DNA of 64,000 bases from Nocardia exalbida NBRC 100660 (GCF_000308575.1 NZ_BAFZ01000002.1:215552-279551); one strand, 5' to 3'. Shown: positions 48,093-57,054, counted from the first letter of the stretch. Translations and numbers: made by a program. The notes: generated from the letters alone by a model not told the origin.

Positions 48093-50009
48093 ATGGATCA
48101 GTCGGCTATCGAGGCCGTTACCGAAACAAACGATCGCTCGACGGCCGCTGAGGCGCCTGCCGCGCTGCGCGCCGACCATCGGGCGCCGGACCGGCTCGTG
48201 CTCCAGCGCGGCATCTTCACCGGTCCGTCGGCGAAGGTGAGCGACGAGCTGTATGCCGTCGTGAAAGGCGGCGCGCACCGGGAACGCCAGACCCTGCGGT
48301 TGGACAAGGGCGCGACCGCGCACACGAACACCTATTTCGGCCGGTTCGCCGCCAGCTACTGGCAGCGCTGGACCACGGTCACCGAAGTGCGGGCGACCAT
48401 GGTGCTCGAAGTGGTCGCGAAGGCGAGAATCCGGCTGGTGGCCTCCGACATCGCGGGGCATCGCCGGATCATCGACACCGCGCGGGTCGACGCGAGCGGT
48501 TCGGTCACGCTGACCGCCCCGCTCGACCAGTACGTCGACGGCGGCGCGCTGTGGCTGGAGTTCGACGCCATCGGCGGCGCGCTCGGCATCGCGGAGCTGA
48601 GCTGGACCGCCGTGGCGCCGGAGCGTGTTCGCCCGGTCGCCATCGCGATCTGCACCTTCAACCGCGCGGCCGACTGCGCCGAGACGGTCGCGGCGCTCGC
48701 CTCCGACCCGACCGTGATCGCCGCGATCGACGCGGTGTACGTGGTCGACCAGGGCACCGATCTGGTCGAGAACCGGCCGCGCTACCAGGAGGTCGCACCG
48801 GTCCTCGGCGAGAAGCTGCGCTACCTGCGCCAGCCGAACCTCGGCGGCGCCGGCGGCTTCACCCGCGGGCTCTACGAGGTGTCGGCGGTCAACGAGCACG
48901 CCGATGTCATCCTGATGGACGACGACATCCTGTGCGAGCCGGAGACGGTGCTGCGGCTGAACGCGTTCGCCAACCTGACGGTCGAGCCGACCCTGGTCGG
49001 CGCGCAGATGCTGTTCCTGCTCAACCCCGACTACCTCAACGTCGGCGCGGAGGAGGTGCACCTGAACCGGCTGCGGCACGGCCAGAAGGTGCCGAAGGCG
49101 CTGCGCAACACCAGCATGCTGAAGAAGAACCAGGAGCGCCGCGTCGACGCGGGCTACAACGCCTGGTGGACCTGCCTGATCCCGGCCGAGGTGGTCGCGA
49201 AGATCGGGCTGCCGATCCCGATCTTCTTCCAGTGGGACGACGTGGAATACGGCGTCCGGGCGCGCGAGCACGGTTTCGTCACCGTCACGCTGCCCAACGC
49301 CGCGGTCTGGCACGCGGACTTCTACTGGAAGGACTACGACGACTGGGCGCGCTACTTCAGCACCCGCAACTCGCTGATCGTCGGCTCGATGCACACGGAG
49401 CTGGACGGTAAGGAGATAAGCCGCAAGCTGTTCCGGGAGATGTCCGAGCAGCTGGTCGCGATGCAGTACGGCCTGGTGCACACCACGTTGCAGGGCATCG
49501 AGGACTTCCTGAAGGGCCCGAAGGTGCTGCGGGACGGCGGTATCGAAGCGCTGGCCGCCGCGCGCACGAGCCGGGCGGATTACGCCGAGACGATCAAGCA
49601 CCCGGCCGCGACGCCGCCGGTGCGCTCGGCCGACATCCAATTGCGCCGTGCCGGTGGCGAACCCAGTCGCGTGCTGCTGGTGCTGATCAAGCGCGCGATC
49701 AATCAGTGGCTCGGCCGTACCCAGCACGGCATCATCGGCGTCACCAGGGAAGACGCCTACTGGTGGCATGTCTCGCTGTTCGACCACGTAGTGGTCACCG
49801 ACGCCTCGCAGTCCGGCGTCCGGGTGCGCAGGCGCGACAAGGCCCGCGCGCTTCAGCTGCTGCGCCGCATGGTGCGTGTGCTGCGTCGTCTGCGCCGGGA
49901 GCTGCCCGCCTTGCAGGCGCAGTACCGCGCCGCCATGCCGGAACTGACCAGCCGGGAGAACTGGGAGCGGCTGTACGGGATCGAGGGGCCCGCCACTCCT
50001 CGCAAGTAG
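48093..50009 (+). CDS. GlfT2-like galactofuranosyltransferase
   Basis: 638 residues from ATG 48093 (GAGG 5 bases upstream; earlier in-frame GTG and ATG lack it). Same length and layout as GlfT2 of mycobacteria: N-terminal beta-sandwich with NTYFGRFAASYWQRWTTV, GT-A domain with AIAICTFNRAADC, QPNLGGAGGF, LMDDDI (DXD), YNAWWTCLIP, FQWDDVEYGVRAREHG (catalytic Asp), and a helical C terminus. It should polymerise or extend galactofuranan. It sits near glfT1 rather than beside glf and may be a paralogue; the usual glfT2 position would be outside the window upstream of pks13. Confidence 0.85.
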   Translation: MDQSAIEAVTETNDRSTAAEAPAALRADHRAPDRLVLQRGIFTGPSAKVSDELYAVVKGGAHRERQTLRLDKGATAHTNTYFGRFAASYWQRWTTVTEVRATMVLEVVAKARIRLVASDIAGHRRIIDTARVDASGSVTLTAPLDQYVDGGALWLEFDAIGGALGIAELSWTAVAPERVRPVAIAICTFNRAADCAETVAALASDPTVIAAIDAVYVVDQGTDLVENRPRYQEVAPVLGEKLRYLRQPNLGGAGGFTRGLYEVSAVNEHADVILMDDDILCEPETVLRLNAFANLTVEPTLVGAQMLFLLNPDYLNVGAEEVHLNRLRHGQKVPKALRNTSMLKKNQERRVDAGYNAWWTCLIPAEVVAKIGLPIPIFFQWDDVEYGVRAREHGFVTVTLPNAAVWHADFYWKDYDDWARYFSTRNSLIVGSMHTELDGKEISRKLFREMSEQLVAMQYGLVHTTLQGIEDFLKGPKVLRDGGIEALAAARTSRADYAETIKHPAATPPVRSADIQLRRAGGEPSRVLLVLIKRAINQWLGRTQHGIIGVTREDAYWWHVSLFDHVVVTDASQSGVRVRRRDKARALQLLRRMVRVLRRLRRELPALQAQYRAAMPELTSRENWERLYGIEGPATPRK

Positions 50010-50019
50010 GCCGGAGACC

Positions 50020-50057
50020 GGGCGCCCCCGAAGCCGCGAACGGCCTCGGGGGCACCC
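50020..50057. terminator. Terminator between the GlfT2-like and SDR genes
   Basis: GGGCGCCCCCGAAGCC / GGCCTCGGGGGCACCC, two mismatches, 6-base loop, between convergent stops. Confidence 0.75.
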
Positions 50058-50114
50058 GGCACTATTCACGAAACCGGTTGCCGCGCGAGCGTTCTCGTCG
50101 CGGCAGCCGCCGAG

Positions 50115-50966
50115 TCAGAGAAAGAGATCTGTGGTGAGTTCGCCGTCGCCCGGGGTGACGCGGTACTTGTCCAGATCGGTGATGCCGTGCGCGGCCAGAA
50201 CCTCGTCATCGATGAAGAAGTTGCCGCTGGTCTCCTTGCCGGGCGAGGTGAGCACCAGGTAGGCGGCGTCGGCGTAGATGTCGGGGGTGCGCGAAGTGGA
50301 GACCATCTCCTCGCCGCCGAGCAGGTTCTTCACCGCGGCCGTCGCGATGGTGGTGCGCGGCCACAGCGAGTTGACGCCGATGCCGTCGCCCTTGAGTTCC
50401 TCGGCCAGGCCCAGCGTGGTCAGCGACATGCCGTACTTGGCGATGGTGTAGCCCAGCGACGCGCCCGCCCATTTGGGGTCGAGGTTCAGCGGCGGCGACA
50501 GGGTGAGGATGTGCGGGTTGCGCCCGGCCTTCGCCGATTCGCGCAGATGCGGGATGCTCAGCTTGGACAGCAGGAAACTGCCCCGGCAGTTGATGTCCTG
50601 CATCAGGTCGTACTTCTTCATCGGCAGCGCGTCCGTGGGGGACAGGTCGATCGCCGAGGCGTTGTTCACCACGATGTCGATGCCGCCGAAGCGCTCGACC
50701 GTCCGGCGCACCGCCTCGGCCACCGACTCGTCGATGCGGACGTCGCCCACGAACGGCAGCACCTGGCCGCCCGCCGCCTCGAGTTCCGCGGCGGCGGTGT
50801 GGATCGTGCCGGGCAGTTTCGGATGCGGCTGATCGGTCTTCGCGATCAGGGTGATGTTGGCGCCGTCCGCCGCGGCCCGCTTGGCGATCTCCAGCCCGAT
50901 GCCGCGGCTGCCGCCGGACATGATCATCGTGCGGCCCGCCAGCGGCTTTGATCCCGATTCCGTCAT
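50115..50966 (-). CDS. Short-chain dehydrogenase/reductase, HSDL2-like
   Basis: 283 residues. SDR motifs: MSGGSRGIGLEIAKRAAADG (cofactor), NNASAIDLSPTDALPMKKYD, and catalytic LGYTIAKYGMS (Tyr-x3-Lys). The long loop AKTDQPHPKLPGTIHTAAAE after the first beta-alpha unit is typical of the hydroxysteroid-dehydrogenase-like protein 2 group, linked to fatty acid or steroid metabolism. No SCP2 domain at the C terminus. A perfect palindrome 80 bases upstream suggests control by a regulator encoded elsewhere. Confidence 0.9.
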   Translation of the reverse strand: MTESGSKPLAGRTMIMSGGSRGIGLEIAKRAAADGANITLIAKTDQPHPKLPGTIHTAAAELEAAGGQVLPFVGDVRIDESVAEAVRRTVERFGGIDIVVNNASAIDLSPTDALPMKKYDLMQDINCRGSFLLSKLSIPHLRESAKAGRNPHILTLSPPLNLDPKWAGASLGYTIAKYGMSLTTLGLAEELKGDGIGVNSLWPRTTIATAAVKNLLGGEEMVSTSRTPDIYADAAYLVLTSPGKETSGNFFIDDEVLAAHGITDLDKYRVTPGDGELTTDLFL

Positions 50967-51045
50967 CTGACCTGCTCCTTCGTTTCCGCCGCGAGCACCG
51001 GCCCGAGGCTGTACGCGCTTGCAGACTAAGCGTAAACCTCGTCCT

Positions 51046-51063
51046 TATGCAACCAGTTGCATA
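51046..51063. promoter_or_regulatory. Palindromic operator upstream of the SDR gene
   Basis: TATGCAAC-CA-GTTGCATA, perfect 8-base arms, 80 bases before the ATG at 50966. Typical size and symmetry for a TetR- or GntR-type dimer. No regulator gene is adjacent. Confidence 0.6.
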
Positions 51064-51077
51064 GGGTGTGCGAAGAG

Positions 51078-51101
51078 AGGGCGCCGGCGTGCCGGCGCCC
51101 T
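51078..51101 (-). terminator. Terminator after the Pro/Gln-rich membrane protein gene
   Basis: Perfect 11-base arms AGGGCGCCGGC / GCCGGCGCCCT with a 2-base loop, 12 bases beyond the stop on the minus strand. Confidence 0.75.
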
Positions 51102-51112
51102 CCGGCCACGGC

Positions 51113-51820
51113 TCAGATCGTGGCGATGAGCACGATGTTCAGCAGGAACATCAGTCCGACCAGGGCCCAGACGATGTAGAGGAACAGCATGCCCGGCGCC
51201 TTCTGCGGAACCGGTCCGATCGCGCCGTTGAGGAAGATCACAACCGGCGGCTTGTAGTAGAACCGCGCGGCCTGTCCCTCCGCGATCGGCACGGTGACAT
51301 TCGCCGGACCCATGTCGAACAACCACGGAGTGGCGACCCGGACGTGGTACTGGCCCGGCCCGACCGGGATGTGGTTCGCGCCCCATCGGGTGTTGGGCAC
51401 CCGCTGGCCGTTGACCAGGATCTTCGGCTTGGTCAGCGCGAGCAGGAACGTCCAGATCGAGTACGAGGCATCGATGGTGATGCCCGGCGGGTCGGCGGGT
51501 TGGCCGTAACCCTGCTGCGGTGCGAACTGCTGCGGCTGCCCGTACGGTTGCGGCTGCCCGAACTGCTGCGGCTGCCCATACGGCTGTGGCTGACCGTATT
51601 GCGGTGCGGGCTGGCCGAATTGCGGTTGCCCGTACGGCGGCTGCCCGGCCTGCGGCTGGGCGAGATGCGGTTGGCTCGGATGCTGCCCCGGAGGCGGCGC
51701 GTACTGCGCGGGCGCCTGCGGCGGGTACTGCCCGACGGGCGGTTGCTGACCGAACGCCGGCTGCCCAGGCCATGAACCGGGCTGCTGGCCGTGTGGCGGA
51801 TACCCGCCGGGATGACTCAT
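51113..51820 (-). CDS. Pro/Gln-rich protein with C-terminal membrane anchor
   Basis: 235 residues. Residues 1-107 are Pro/Gln/Gly/Tyr-rich with repeats of YGQPQ and FGQPQP ([12 protein letters not shown] units). A beta-rich domain of about 90 residues follows ([20 protein letters not shown], then [20 protein letters not shown] and [17 protein letters not shown]). One membrane segment ends the protein ([20 protein letters not shown]). The disordered N terminus is probably cytoplasmic. It is isolated by terminators on both sides. Function unknown; similar proteins occur across Nocardia and Rhodococcus. Confidence 0.75.
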   Translation of the reverse strand: MSHPGGYPPHGQQPGSWPGQPAFGQQPPVGQYPPQAPAQYAPPPGQHPSQPHLAQPQAGQPPYGQPQFGQPAPQYGQPQPYGQPQQFGQPQPYGQPQQFAPQQGYGQPADPPGITIDASYSIWTFLLALTKPKILVNGQRVPNTRWGANHIPVGPGQYHVRVATPWLFDMGPANVTVPIAEGQAARFYYKPPVVIFLNGAIGPVPQKAPGMLFLYIVWALVGLMFLLNIVLIATI

Positions 51821-51877
51821 CTATCCCTCCCAGATAGCGAACGATGCGAGGGGCACCCTACCGTGCCCCCCGCTCGG

Positions 51878-52924
51878 TCAGCGTCGCGAGTTCCGCTCCC
51901 GGAACATCTTGCGGTGCTGCTTGGTGATGTCTCGCCAGGCCCGCTCGCGCTCGGCTTGCAGCCGTTTGTCGGTGCGCGCCCGCATCCACTCGTTCTCTCG
52001 CGCCAGCTTGTTGTAGCTGTCGAGCCTGCGCTGGGTGAGCTCGCCGCTGTCGATCGCCTCCCGCACCGCGCACCCCGGTTCGCCGCGGTGCGCGCAATCG
52101 CCGAAACGGCAGCGGACGGCGAAGGATTCGATGTCACTGAAGGTCTTCTCGATGCCTTCGGTGGCGTCCCACAGCCCGATGCCGCGCAGCCCCGGCGTAT
52201 CGATCAGGGTGCCGCCGCCGGGCAGCGGGCGCAGTTCCCGGTGCACCGTGGTGTGCCTGCCTTTCTTGTCCGCGTCGCGGACCGTGTTGGTGGCGAAGAT
52301 CTCCGCGCCGAGCAGCGCGTTGGCGAGGGTCGACTTCCCAGCGCCGGAGGGTCCGAGCAGTGCGACGGTGCCGTCGAGCATCGCGGTGAGCACATCGAGC
52401 CCCGAGCCCGTGTTCGCGCTCACCTCGAGCACAGCGGCGCCCGGCGCGACGGCGCGCACCTCGCCGAGCGGGAGGTCGTCGGCCGCGTCGGCCTTGGTGA
52501 GCAGCACGATGGGCTGGGCGTTGCTCTCCCAGGCCAGCGCGAGCATGCGTTCGATGCGACCGAGGTCCACATCGCCGTCGGCGGCGGTGCAGATCAGGAC
52601 GGTGTCGACATTGGCGGCGAGCACCTGGCCCTGCGACCGGCCGGAAACCGACGACCGCACGATCGCCGATCGGCGCGGCAGCAACCGCCGCACGGCCGAC
52701 GTGGCGTCGACGGTCACCCAATCACCGGTGCACAGCCCGCTGACCTCGGAATCCGAGCGCGGGCAGCGGGCGCGGGCGAGCCCGTTCGGTGTGGCCACAT
52801 CGCATTCACTGCGATCCATGCGGATCACCCGCGCGGGCACACAATCGTCCTCGATCATCGAGGAGTATCGGGCGGAAACGGCTTCGGTCCAGCCGTAAGG
52901 GACGAGAAGGTCGTGGTCGACCAT
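51878..52924 (-). CDS. rsgA: Ribosome small-subunit-dependent GTPase A
   Basis: 348 residues from ATG 52924. Circularly permuted GTPase: OB-fold region with SECDVATPNGLARARCP, LLTKADAADDL (G4), VSANTGSGLDVL (G5), LLGPSGAGKSTLANALLG (G1), GRHTTVHREL, IDTPGLRGIGLW (G3), then a zinc knuckle CRFGDCAHRGEPGC. It helps mature the 30S subunit. Start chosen at the first Met after a Pro/Ser-rich frame that looks non-coding; no strong ribosome site precedes it, but a short ORF with a perfect site lies just upstream. Confidence 0.92.
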   Translation of the reverse strand: MVDHDLLVPYGWTEAVSARYSSMIEDDCVPARVIRMDRSECDVATPNGLARARCPRSDSEVSGLCTGDWVTVDATSAVRRLLPRRSAIVRSSVSGRSQGQVLAANVDTVLICTAADGDVDLGRIERMLALAWESNAQPIVLLTKADAADDLPLGEVRAVAPGAAVLEVSANTGSGLDVLTAMLDGTVALLGPSGAGKSTLANALLGAEIFATNTVRDADKKGRHTTVHRELRPLPGGGTLIDTPGLRGIGLWDATEGIEKTFSDIESFAVRCRFGDCAHRGEPGCAVREAIDSGELTQRRLDSYNKLARENEWMRARTDKRLQAERERAWRDITKQHRKMFRERNSRR

Positions 52925-52967
52925 GATGGAAAGGAATCCTTCGTCGGGCGCCGAACCCGACCAGGGT

Positions 52968-53057
52968 TCAGCGAGCGGAGAATGAGGTGGAGTCTCGTGT
53001 GGCGGCGCGACTGAGATCAGCTCGCCCGGACACGACAATCCGCACGTTCCTCGTCAC
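52968..53057 (-). CDS. Possible 29-residue leader peptide upstream of rsgA
   Basis: GTG at 53057 preceded by AAGGAGGT at 53065-53072 with a 7-base spacer, the best ribosome site in this part of the window. The product (VTRNVRIVVSGRADLSRAAT plus nine residues) ends at 52968, 43 bases before the rsgA ATG. Basic and polar, with no family recognised. It may be a leader whose translation couples to rsgA. Confidence 0.4.
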   Translation of the reverse strand: MTRNVRIVVSGRADLSRAATRDSTSFSAR

Positions 53058-53176
53058 GGTCCACACCTCCTTCCGCTCTCGCAGTCGACCCACTCTCGCA
53101 CCCGGCCCCCGCCCGGCACAACCGAATTTCCGACGTCCCCGGGTCACGCACCGCCGACGGCGCGACCCGCGGCGGA

Positions 53177-54196
53177 TCAGTCGGGTTTGCCGAACTGCTC
53201 GTGGCGGCCGAGGGAGCGAAGGTGGAACCATTCGCGCAGGCCGGCGGGGTCACGGCGGGTGACCAGGAAGAACCAGGAGAAGCGAACCCATTCCTGGGGA
53301 AGCAGTTTCCGCATACCCGGCTGGGACATCAGATAGCCGCGGTTGCGGTAGGTGAAGTAACGCTTCACCGGATCGTCCGGGTACTGCGTGTGCATCCGGC
53401 CGCCGAGGATCGGCTTGAACTCGGACGCGCCGTTGGGATGCAGATACGCCGTCTGCAGGCAGGTGCCGAACGGCAGTCCGGAGCGCACCAGCCTGCGATG
53501 CACCTCGACCTCGTCGCCGCGCACGAACAGGCGCAGGTCCGGCACGCCGATCACGTCGACCGCCTGCGCGGAGATCAGCGCGCCGTTGAACAGCGAGGCG
53601 ATGCCGGGCAGGAAATCCTCGTCGCCGAGTTCCGAGCGCAGCCTGCGCCAGACCACGCCGCGGCGCAGCGGGAAGGCGAGACGGTCGGGCTCATCGATGT
53701 CGCAGACCACGGGCGAGACCTCGACCAGGCCGTGCCGCTTCGCGCAGTCCAGCAGAGTGGACAGCACATCCGGGCCTTCGGGCCTGCCGTCGTCGTCGGC
53801 GAGCCACACCCAGTCCGCGCCCATGCTCAGCGCGTGCAGCATGCCGAGCGCGAACCCGCCCGCGCCGCCGAGGTTGTGCGCCGAGCCCAGGTAGGTGGAT
53901 TCCACCGGCTGGTCGCGCACCAGATCGGCGACCTCCGCCTCGTTGCCGTTGTCGATCACGATCAGGTGATCCACCGGCCGGGACTGGGACGCGACGACTT
54001 TCAGCGACTCGGCGAGCAGTTCACGGCGCTTGTGCGTGACCACGACCGCCACGATGCGCTGCGGCGAATCCGAGCCCGCCGCAGCGGATTTCGCCGGGAG
54101 CGGGGCGTCGGGGGCGTCGGCCTCCTCCGGCGCGGAGCCGATCCGGGCCTGCGCCCCTTCGTCGATCGGGGTGTCCTGCCCGGTCGGCTCACTCAT
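53177..54196 (-). CDS. glfT1: Galactofuranosyltransferase GlfT1
   Basis: 339 residues; about 35 more than M. tuberculosis GlfT1, through an N-terminal acidic/Ala-rich tail. GT2-type domain: RIVAVVVTHKRRELLAESLK, DHLIVIDNGNEAEVADLV, SAHNLGGAGGFALGMLHAL, LADDDGRPEG (DXD), then RNRGYLMSQPGMRKLLPQEW. It adds the first galactofuranose units to the rhamnosyl linker. Last gene of the wzm-wzt-glfT1 run, as in mycobacteria where the order is rfbE-glfT1-rfbD. Confidence 0.93.
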   Translation of the reverse strand: MSEPTGQDTPIDEGAQARIGSAPEEADAPDAPLPAKSAAAGSDSPQRIVAVVVTHKRRELLAESLKVVASQSRPVDHLIVIDNGNEAEVADLVRDQPVESTYLGSAHNLGGAGGFALGMLHALSMGADWVWLADDDGRPEGPDVLSTLLDCAKRHGLVEVSPVVCDIDEPDRLAFPLRRGVVWRRLRSELGDEDFLPGIASLFNGALISAQAVDVIGVPDLRLFVRGDEVEVHRRLVRSGLPFGTCLQTAYLHPNGASEFKPILGGRMHTQYPDDPVKRYFTYRNRGYLMSQPGMRKLLPQEWVRFSWFFLVTRRDPAGLREWFHLRSLGRHEQFGKPD

Positions 54197-54266
54197 GCTG
54201 CGGCCTTTCCGGCAGGAGCGGGGCCCTGCGTGGTTACGCTTCGCTGCCGCCTCCGGGCCTGACCGC

Positions 54267-55103
54267 TCATGCCTTGTTCCGCTCCAATTCTCGTTCGTTA
54301 GTCACGGCCCGTTCGGCTTCCATTTCGCGCAGCACGGTCGCGACGTGATTCCCCGCGTCCGGGCCCTCATAGGCTCGCACCACTTCTTCGATGCCGCCGC
54401 GCAAGCGGATCTGGCCGTGGTCGATCCACAGCGCCGTATCGCACAGCTGCGCGAGGAATTCGTTGGAATGGCTGGCGAAAACCAGGATGCCGGAACGAGC
54501 TACCAAGGACTGCAACCGCAGCCGGGCCTTCTTCATGAATTCCGCGTCGACGGCGCCGATACCCTCGTCCAGCAGCAGGATCTCCGGATCGATCGAGGTG
54601 ACCACGCCCATCGCCAGGCGCACCCGCATACCGGTGGAATAGGTGCGCAGCGGCATGGACAGGTATTCGCCGAGCTCGGTGAAATCCGCGATCTCATCGA
54701 TCTTCGCCAGCATCTGCTTACGCGTCTGCCCGAGGAACAGGCCGCGGATGATGATGTTCTCGTAGCCGGAGATCTCCGGATCCATGCCGACGCCGAGGTC
54801 GAACACCGGCGCCACCCGCCCGCGGATGCGCGCACTGCCGCGCGACGGTTCGTAGATACCGGAAAGCAGGCGCAGCAGCGTCGACTTACCCGCGCCGTTG
54901 TGCCCGACCAGGCCGACCCGGTCGCCTTCCTTCAACGAGAGATTGATCTCCCGGAGGGCTTCGACCACGACGACATCGGACTGATTGCGCCCGATCGCGC
55001 CGCCCGCTTTACCGAGGAACGCTTTTTTCAACGACCGCGATTTGGCGTCGAAGATCGGGAATTCGACCCACGCCTCCTGGGTCTCGATACTCACACGACT
55101 CAT
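54267..55103 (-). CDS. wzt: ABC transporter ATP-binding protein Wzt (RfbE)
   Basis: 278 residues. Walker A GHNGAGKSTLLRLLSG, signature YSTGMRVRLAMGVVTSIDPE, Walker B LLLDEGIGAVDAEF, and the H-loop ASHSNE. It is a polysaccharide-export ATPase with partner Wzm immediately upstream (11 bases). In mycobacteria Rv3781 and Rv3783 export the galactan intermediate. No C-terminal carbohydrate-binding domain, so it does not recognise a terminal cap. Confidence 0.94.
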   Translation of the reverse strand: MSRVSIETQEAWVEFPIFDAKSRSLKKAFLGKAGGAIGRNQSDVVVVEALREINLSLKEGDRVGLVGHNGAGKSTLLRLLSGIYEPSRGSARIRGRVAPVFDLGVGMDPEISGYENIIIRGLFLGQTRKQMLAKIDEIADFTELGEYLSMPLRTYSTGMRVRLAMGVVTSIDPEILLLDEGIGAVDAEFMKKARLRLQSLVARSGILVFASHSNEFLAQLCDTALWIDHGQIRLRGGIEEVVRAYEGPDAGNHVATVLREMEAERAVTNERELERNKA

Positions 55104-55114
55104 CGGGGGCGCTC

Positions 55115-56149
55115 CTATACCCAGTACGGTACGCGCGAACGGTACTGCTTCATGGCGAAGATCGCCACGATCCAGCCGACCAGGGTGATCGTGCCGACGA
55201 TCACCCAGTGCCGCAGCTCCTGCGGCTCGCCGAGCAACGGCGCCCGGACGATTTCGAGATAGTGGAACGTCGGCACGAGTTCGGCCAGTTTCGCGCGGTC
55301 GCCGGTGCCGATCTGCGATTGCAGGGTCTTGGTCGTCCACATGACCGGCGTCAGCACGAACAGCATCAGCGTGGTGCTGCCGAGAATCGGCGCGATATCG
55401 CGGTAGCGGGTGCTGAAGATGCCGAACACGATCGACACCCACATGGAATTCAGGAAGATCAGCGCGATCGCCGGGATCGCCATCAGGCTGGCCACCCCGA
55501 GGTGTCGCCAGACGCCGAACGCGGCGAGCATCACCAGGTAGATGACCATGTTGTGGGCGAAGAACAGCAGCTGCCGCCAGACCATCCGGTAGACGTGCAC
55601 GCTGAGCGCGGAAGGAAGCTGCTTGATCAGGCCCTCGTTGGCGATGAAGACCTCCGAGCCCTCCAGGATGCTCGCGCTGATCACGTTCCAGATGATCAGC
55701 CCGACCGTCACGTACGGCAGGTACTCGCGCAGCGGCTGGCCGAGCAGCGCCGCGTACAGCACACCCATCGCCACGGCCTGCAAGCCGGTGGCGATGGTGA
55801 TCCAGAACGGGCCGAGCACCGAGCGGCGGTAGCGCTGCTTGATGTCCTGCCAGCCCAGCGACAGCCACAGCTCGCGCTGCGCGAACCCGCCCGCGAAATC
55901 CTGGAACGCGCGCCGGAACGTCTGAGAGTCCGGCACGATCTTCGCCTCGGTGGCTCCCGCGTGCAACGTCTCCGTCTCCGGGGTGGCCGCGCTCACCGGA
56001 CGCTCCTGCGAGTCGTCGCCGGACGGCGCCGTGTGCTCGGGCGAGGTGTCATCTGAACGCGCTTGGTCATCGGAACCAACTGAGCTCTCTTCAGGACGCA
56101 CCGCACTCGGGTCGGAGACCGAGTCGGAGCGAGCGGCAGCGGCGGGCAC
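55115..56149 (-). CDS. wzm: ABC transporter permease Wzm (RfbD)
   Basis: 344 residues from GTG 56149. An acidic, Ser-rich N-terminal tail of about 80 residues is followed by a DAFAGGF-like start of the ABC-2 permease domain (FQDFAGGFAQRELWLSLGWQ, DIKQRYRRSVLGPFWITIAT) and six membrane spans. The tail is longer than in most family members. Partner of Wzt for export of lipid-linked galactan. Follows bpa with a 48-base gap, so it may be transcribed with it. Confidence 0.93.
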   Translation of the reverse strand: MPAAAARSDSVSDPSAVRPEESSVGSDDQARSDDTSPEHTAPSGDDSQERPVSAATPETETLHAGATEAKIVPDSQTFRRAFQDFAGGFAQRELWLSLGWQDIKQRYRRSVLGPFWITIATGLQAVAMGVLYAALLGQPLREYLPYVTVGLIIWNVISASILEGSEVFIANEGLIKQLPSALSVHVYRMVWRQLLFFAHNMVIYLVMLAAFGVWRHLGVASLMAIPAIALIFLNSMWVSIVFGIFSTRYRDIAPILGSTTLMLFVLTPVMWTTKTLQSQIGTGDRAKLAELVPTFHYLEIVRAPLLGEPQELRHWVIVGTITLVGWIVAIFAMKQYRSRVPYWV

Positions 56150-56197
56150 GGTGCACGAGACTACCCTTGCGGCCTCGCGCCACCGAGTGGCACACGC

Positions 56198-56803
56198 TCA
56201 CAGGTACTGGCCGGACCCGCCGGTGACGTGACTCGCCTGGCCGCCGCGCGGGTCGACGGTCTGGATGCCGGGCGGCAACGCGCCCTGCCGCATCTGTTCG
56301 AGCTGGGCGCGCGCGGCCATCTGCTGGGCGAACAGCGCGGTCTGGATGCCGTGGAACAGGCCCTCCAGCCAGCCGACAAGCTGAGCCTGCGCGATCCGCA
56401 GCTCGGCGTCGGACGGCACGGCGTCCTCGGTGAACGGCAGTGTGAGCCGCTCGAGTTCCTCCCGCAGCTCGGGGGCGAGCCCCTGCTCCAGCTCCCGCAC
56501 CGAGGACTTGTGGATCTGCTTGAGTCGATTGCGGCTGGCGTCGTCCAGCGGAGCCGCGCGCACCTCCTCGAGCAGTTGCTTGATCATGGTGCCGATCCGC
56601 ATGACCTTCGCGGGCTGCTCGACCATGTCGGCGAGCGATTCGCCGGAGTCGTCCCGGTCGTCCGACTTGTCCTTATTATCGTCGTCGGTCACGACCTGAG
56701 CGGTGAAGGGCGCTTCCGATCCGGCTACCGCCGGAATGGCCAGGGGCCTGCCGTCGGGTCCGACAACGACGATGTGGTCCGGTGCCTCGTCCGAGTACGT
56801 CAT
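56198..56803 (-). CDS. bpa: Bacterial proteasome activator Bpa
   Basis: 201 residues from ATG 56803 (ATG 56815 is also possible). Family signature VEQPAKVMRIGTMIKQLLEE, ELREELERLTLPFTEDAVPS, AELRIAQAQLVGWLEGLFHG and IQTALFAQQMAARAQLEQMR. The C terminus ends GSGQYL, the GQYL tail that docks into the proteasome alpha ring and opens the gate without ATP. M. tuberculosis Rv3780 is 178 residues. Here the N-terminal extension is longer and acidic. Conserved neighbour of the Wzm/Wzt/GlfT1 block. Confidence 0.95.
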   Translation of the reverse strand: MTYSDEAPDHIVVVGPDGRPLAIPAVAGSEAPFTAQVVTDDDNKDKSDDRDDSGESLADMVEQPAKVMRIGTMIKQLLEEVRAAPLDDASRNRLKQIHKSSVRELEQGLAPELREELERLTLPFTEDAVPSDAELRIAQAQLVGWLEGLFHGIQTALFAQQMAARAQLEQMRQGALPPGIQTVDPRGGQASHVTGGSGQYL

Positions 56804-57054
56804 GGTCCCTATCATGTCGTGTTCGGTCCGAACGCGCTAAGCCGGTGCTCCCGGGCCGCGCTCGCGGCATGGTTCGGCGCGCGCCGCCGGTCCACGCCGC
56901 CGCGCGAGGTCGGCGTTCTATTCTGTTCGGGTCGTGTGGTTCGGATTTGTCGAAAGTCGGTCGCCATGCTGAGTCCCAGGTTGCTGTGCTCCCGCCACGA
57001 TGTGGAGGGGAACGCGGTTACACAGGCTCGTCCGCTGCCCTTAGAGTGGCCAGC

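Noticed and set aside
52925..53038. rsgA starting at 53038
   Set aside because: The added 38 residues are Pro/Ser-rich, unlike RsgA N termini, and overlap a short ORF with a far better ribosome site in another frame.
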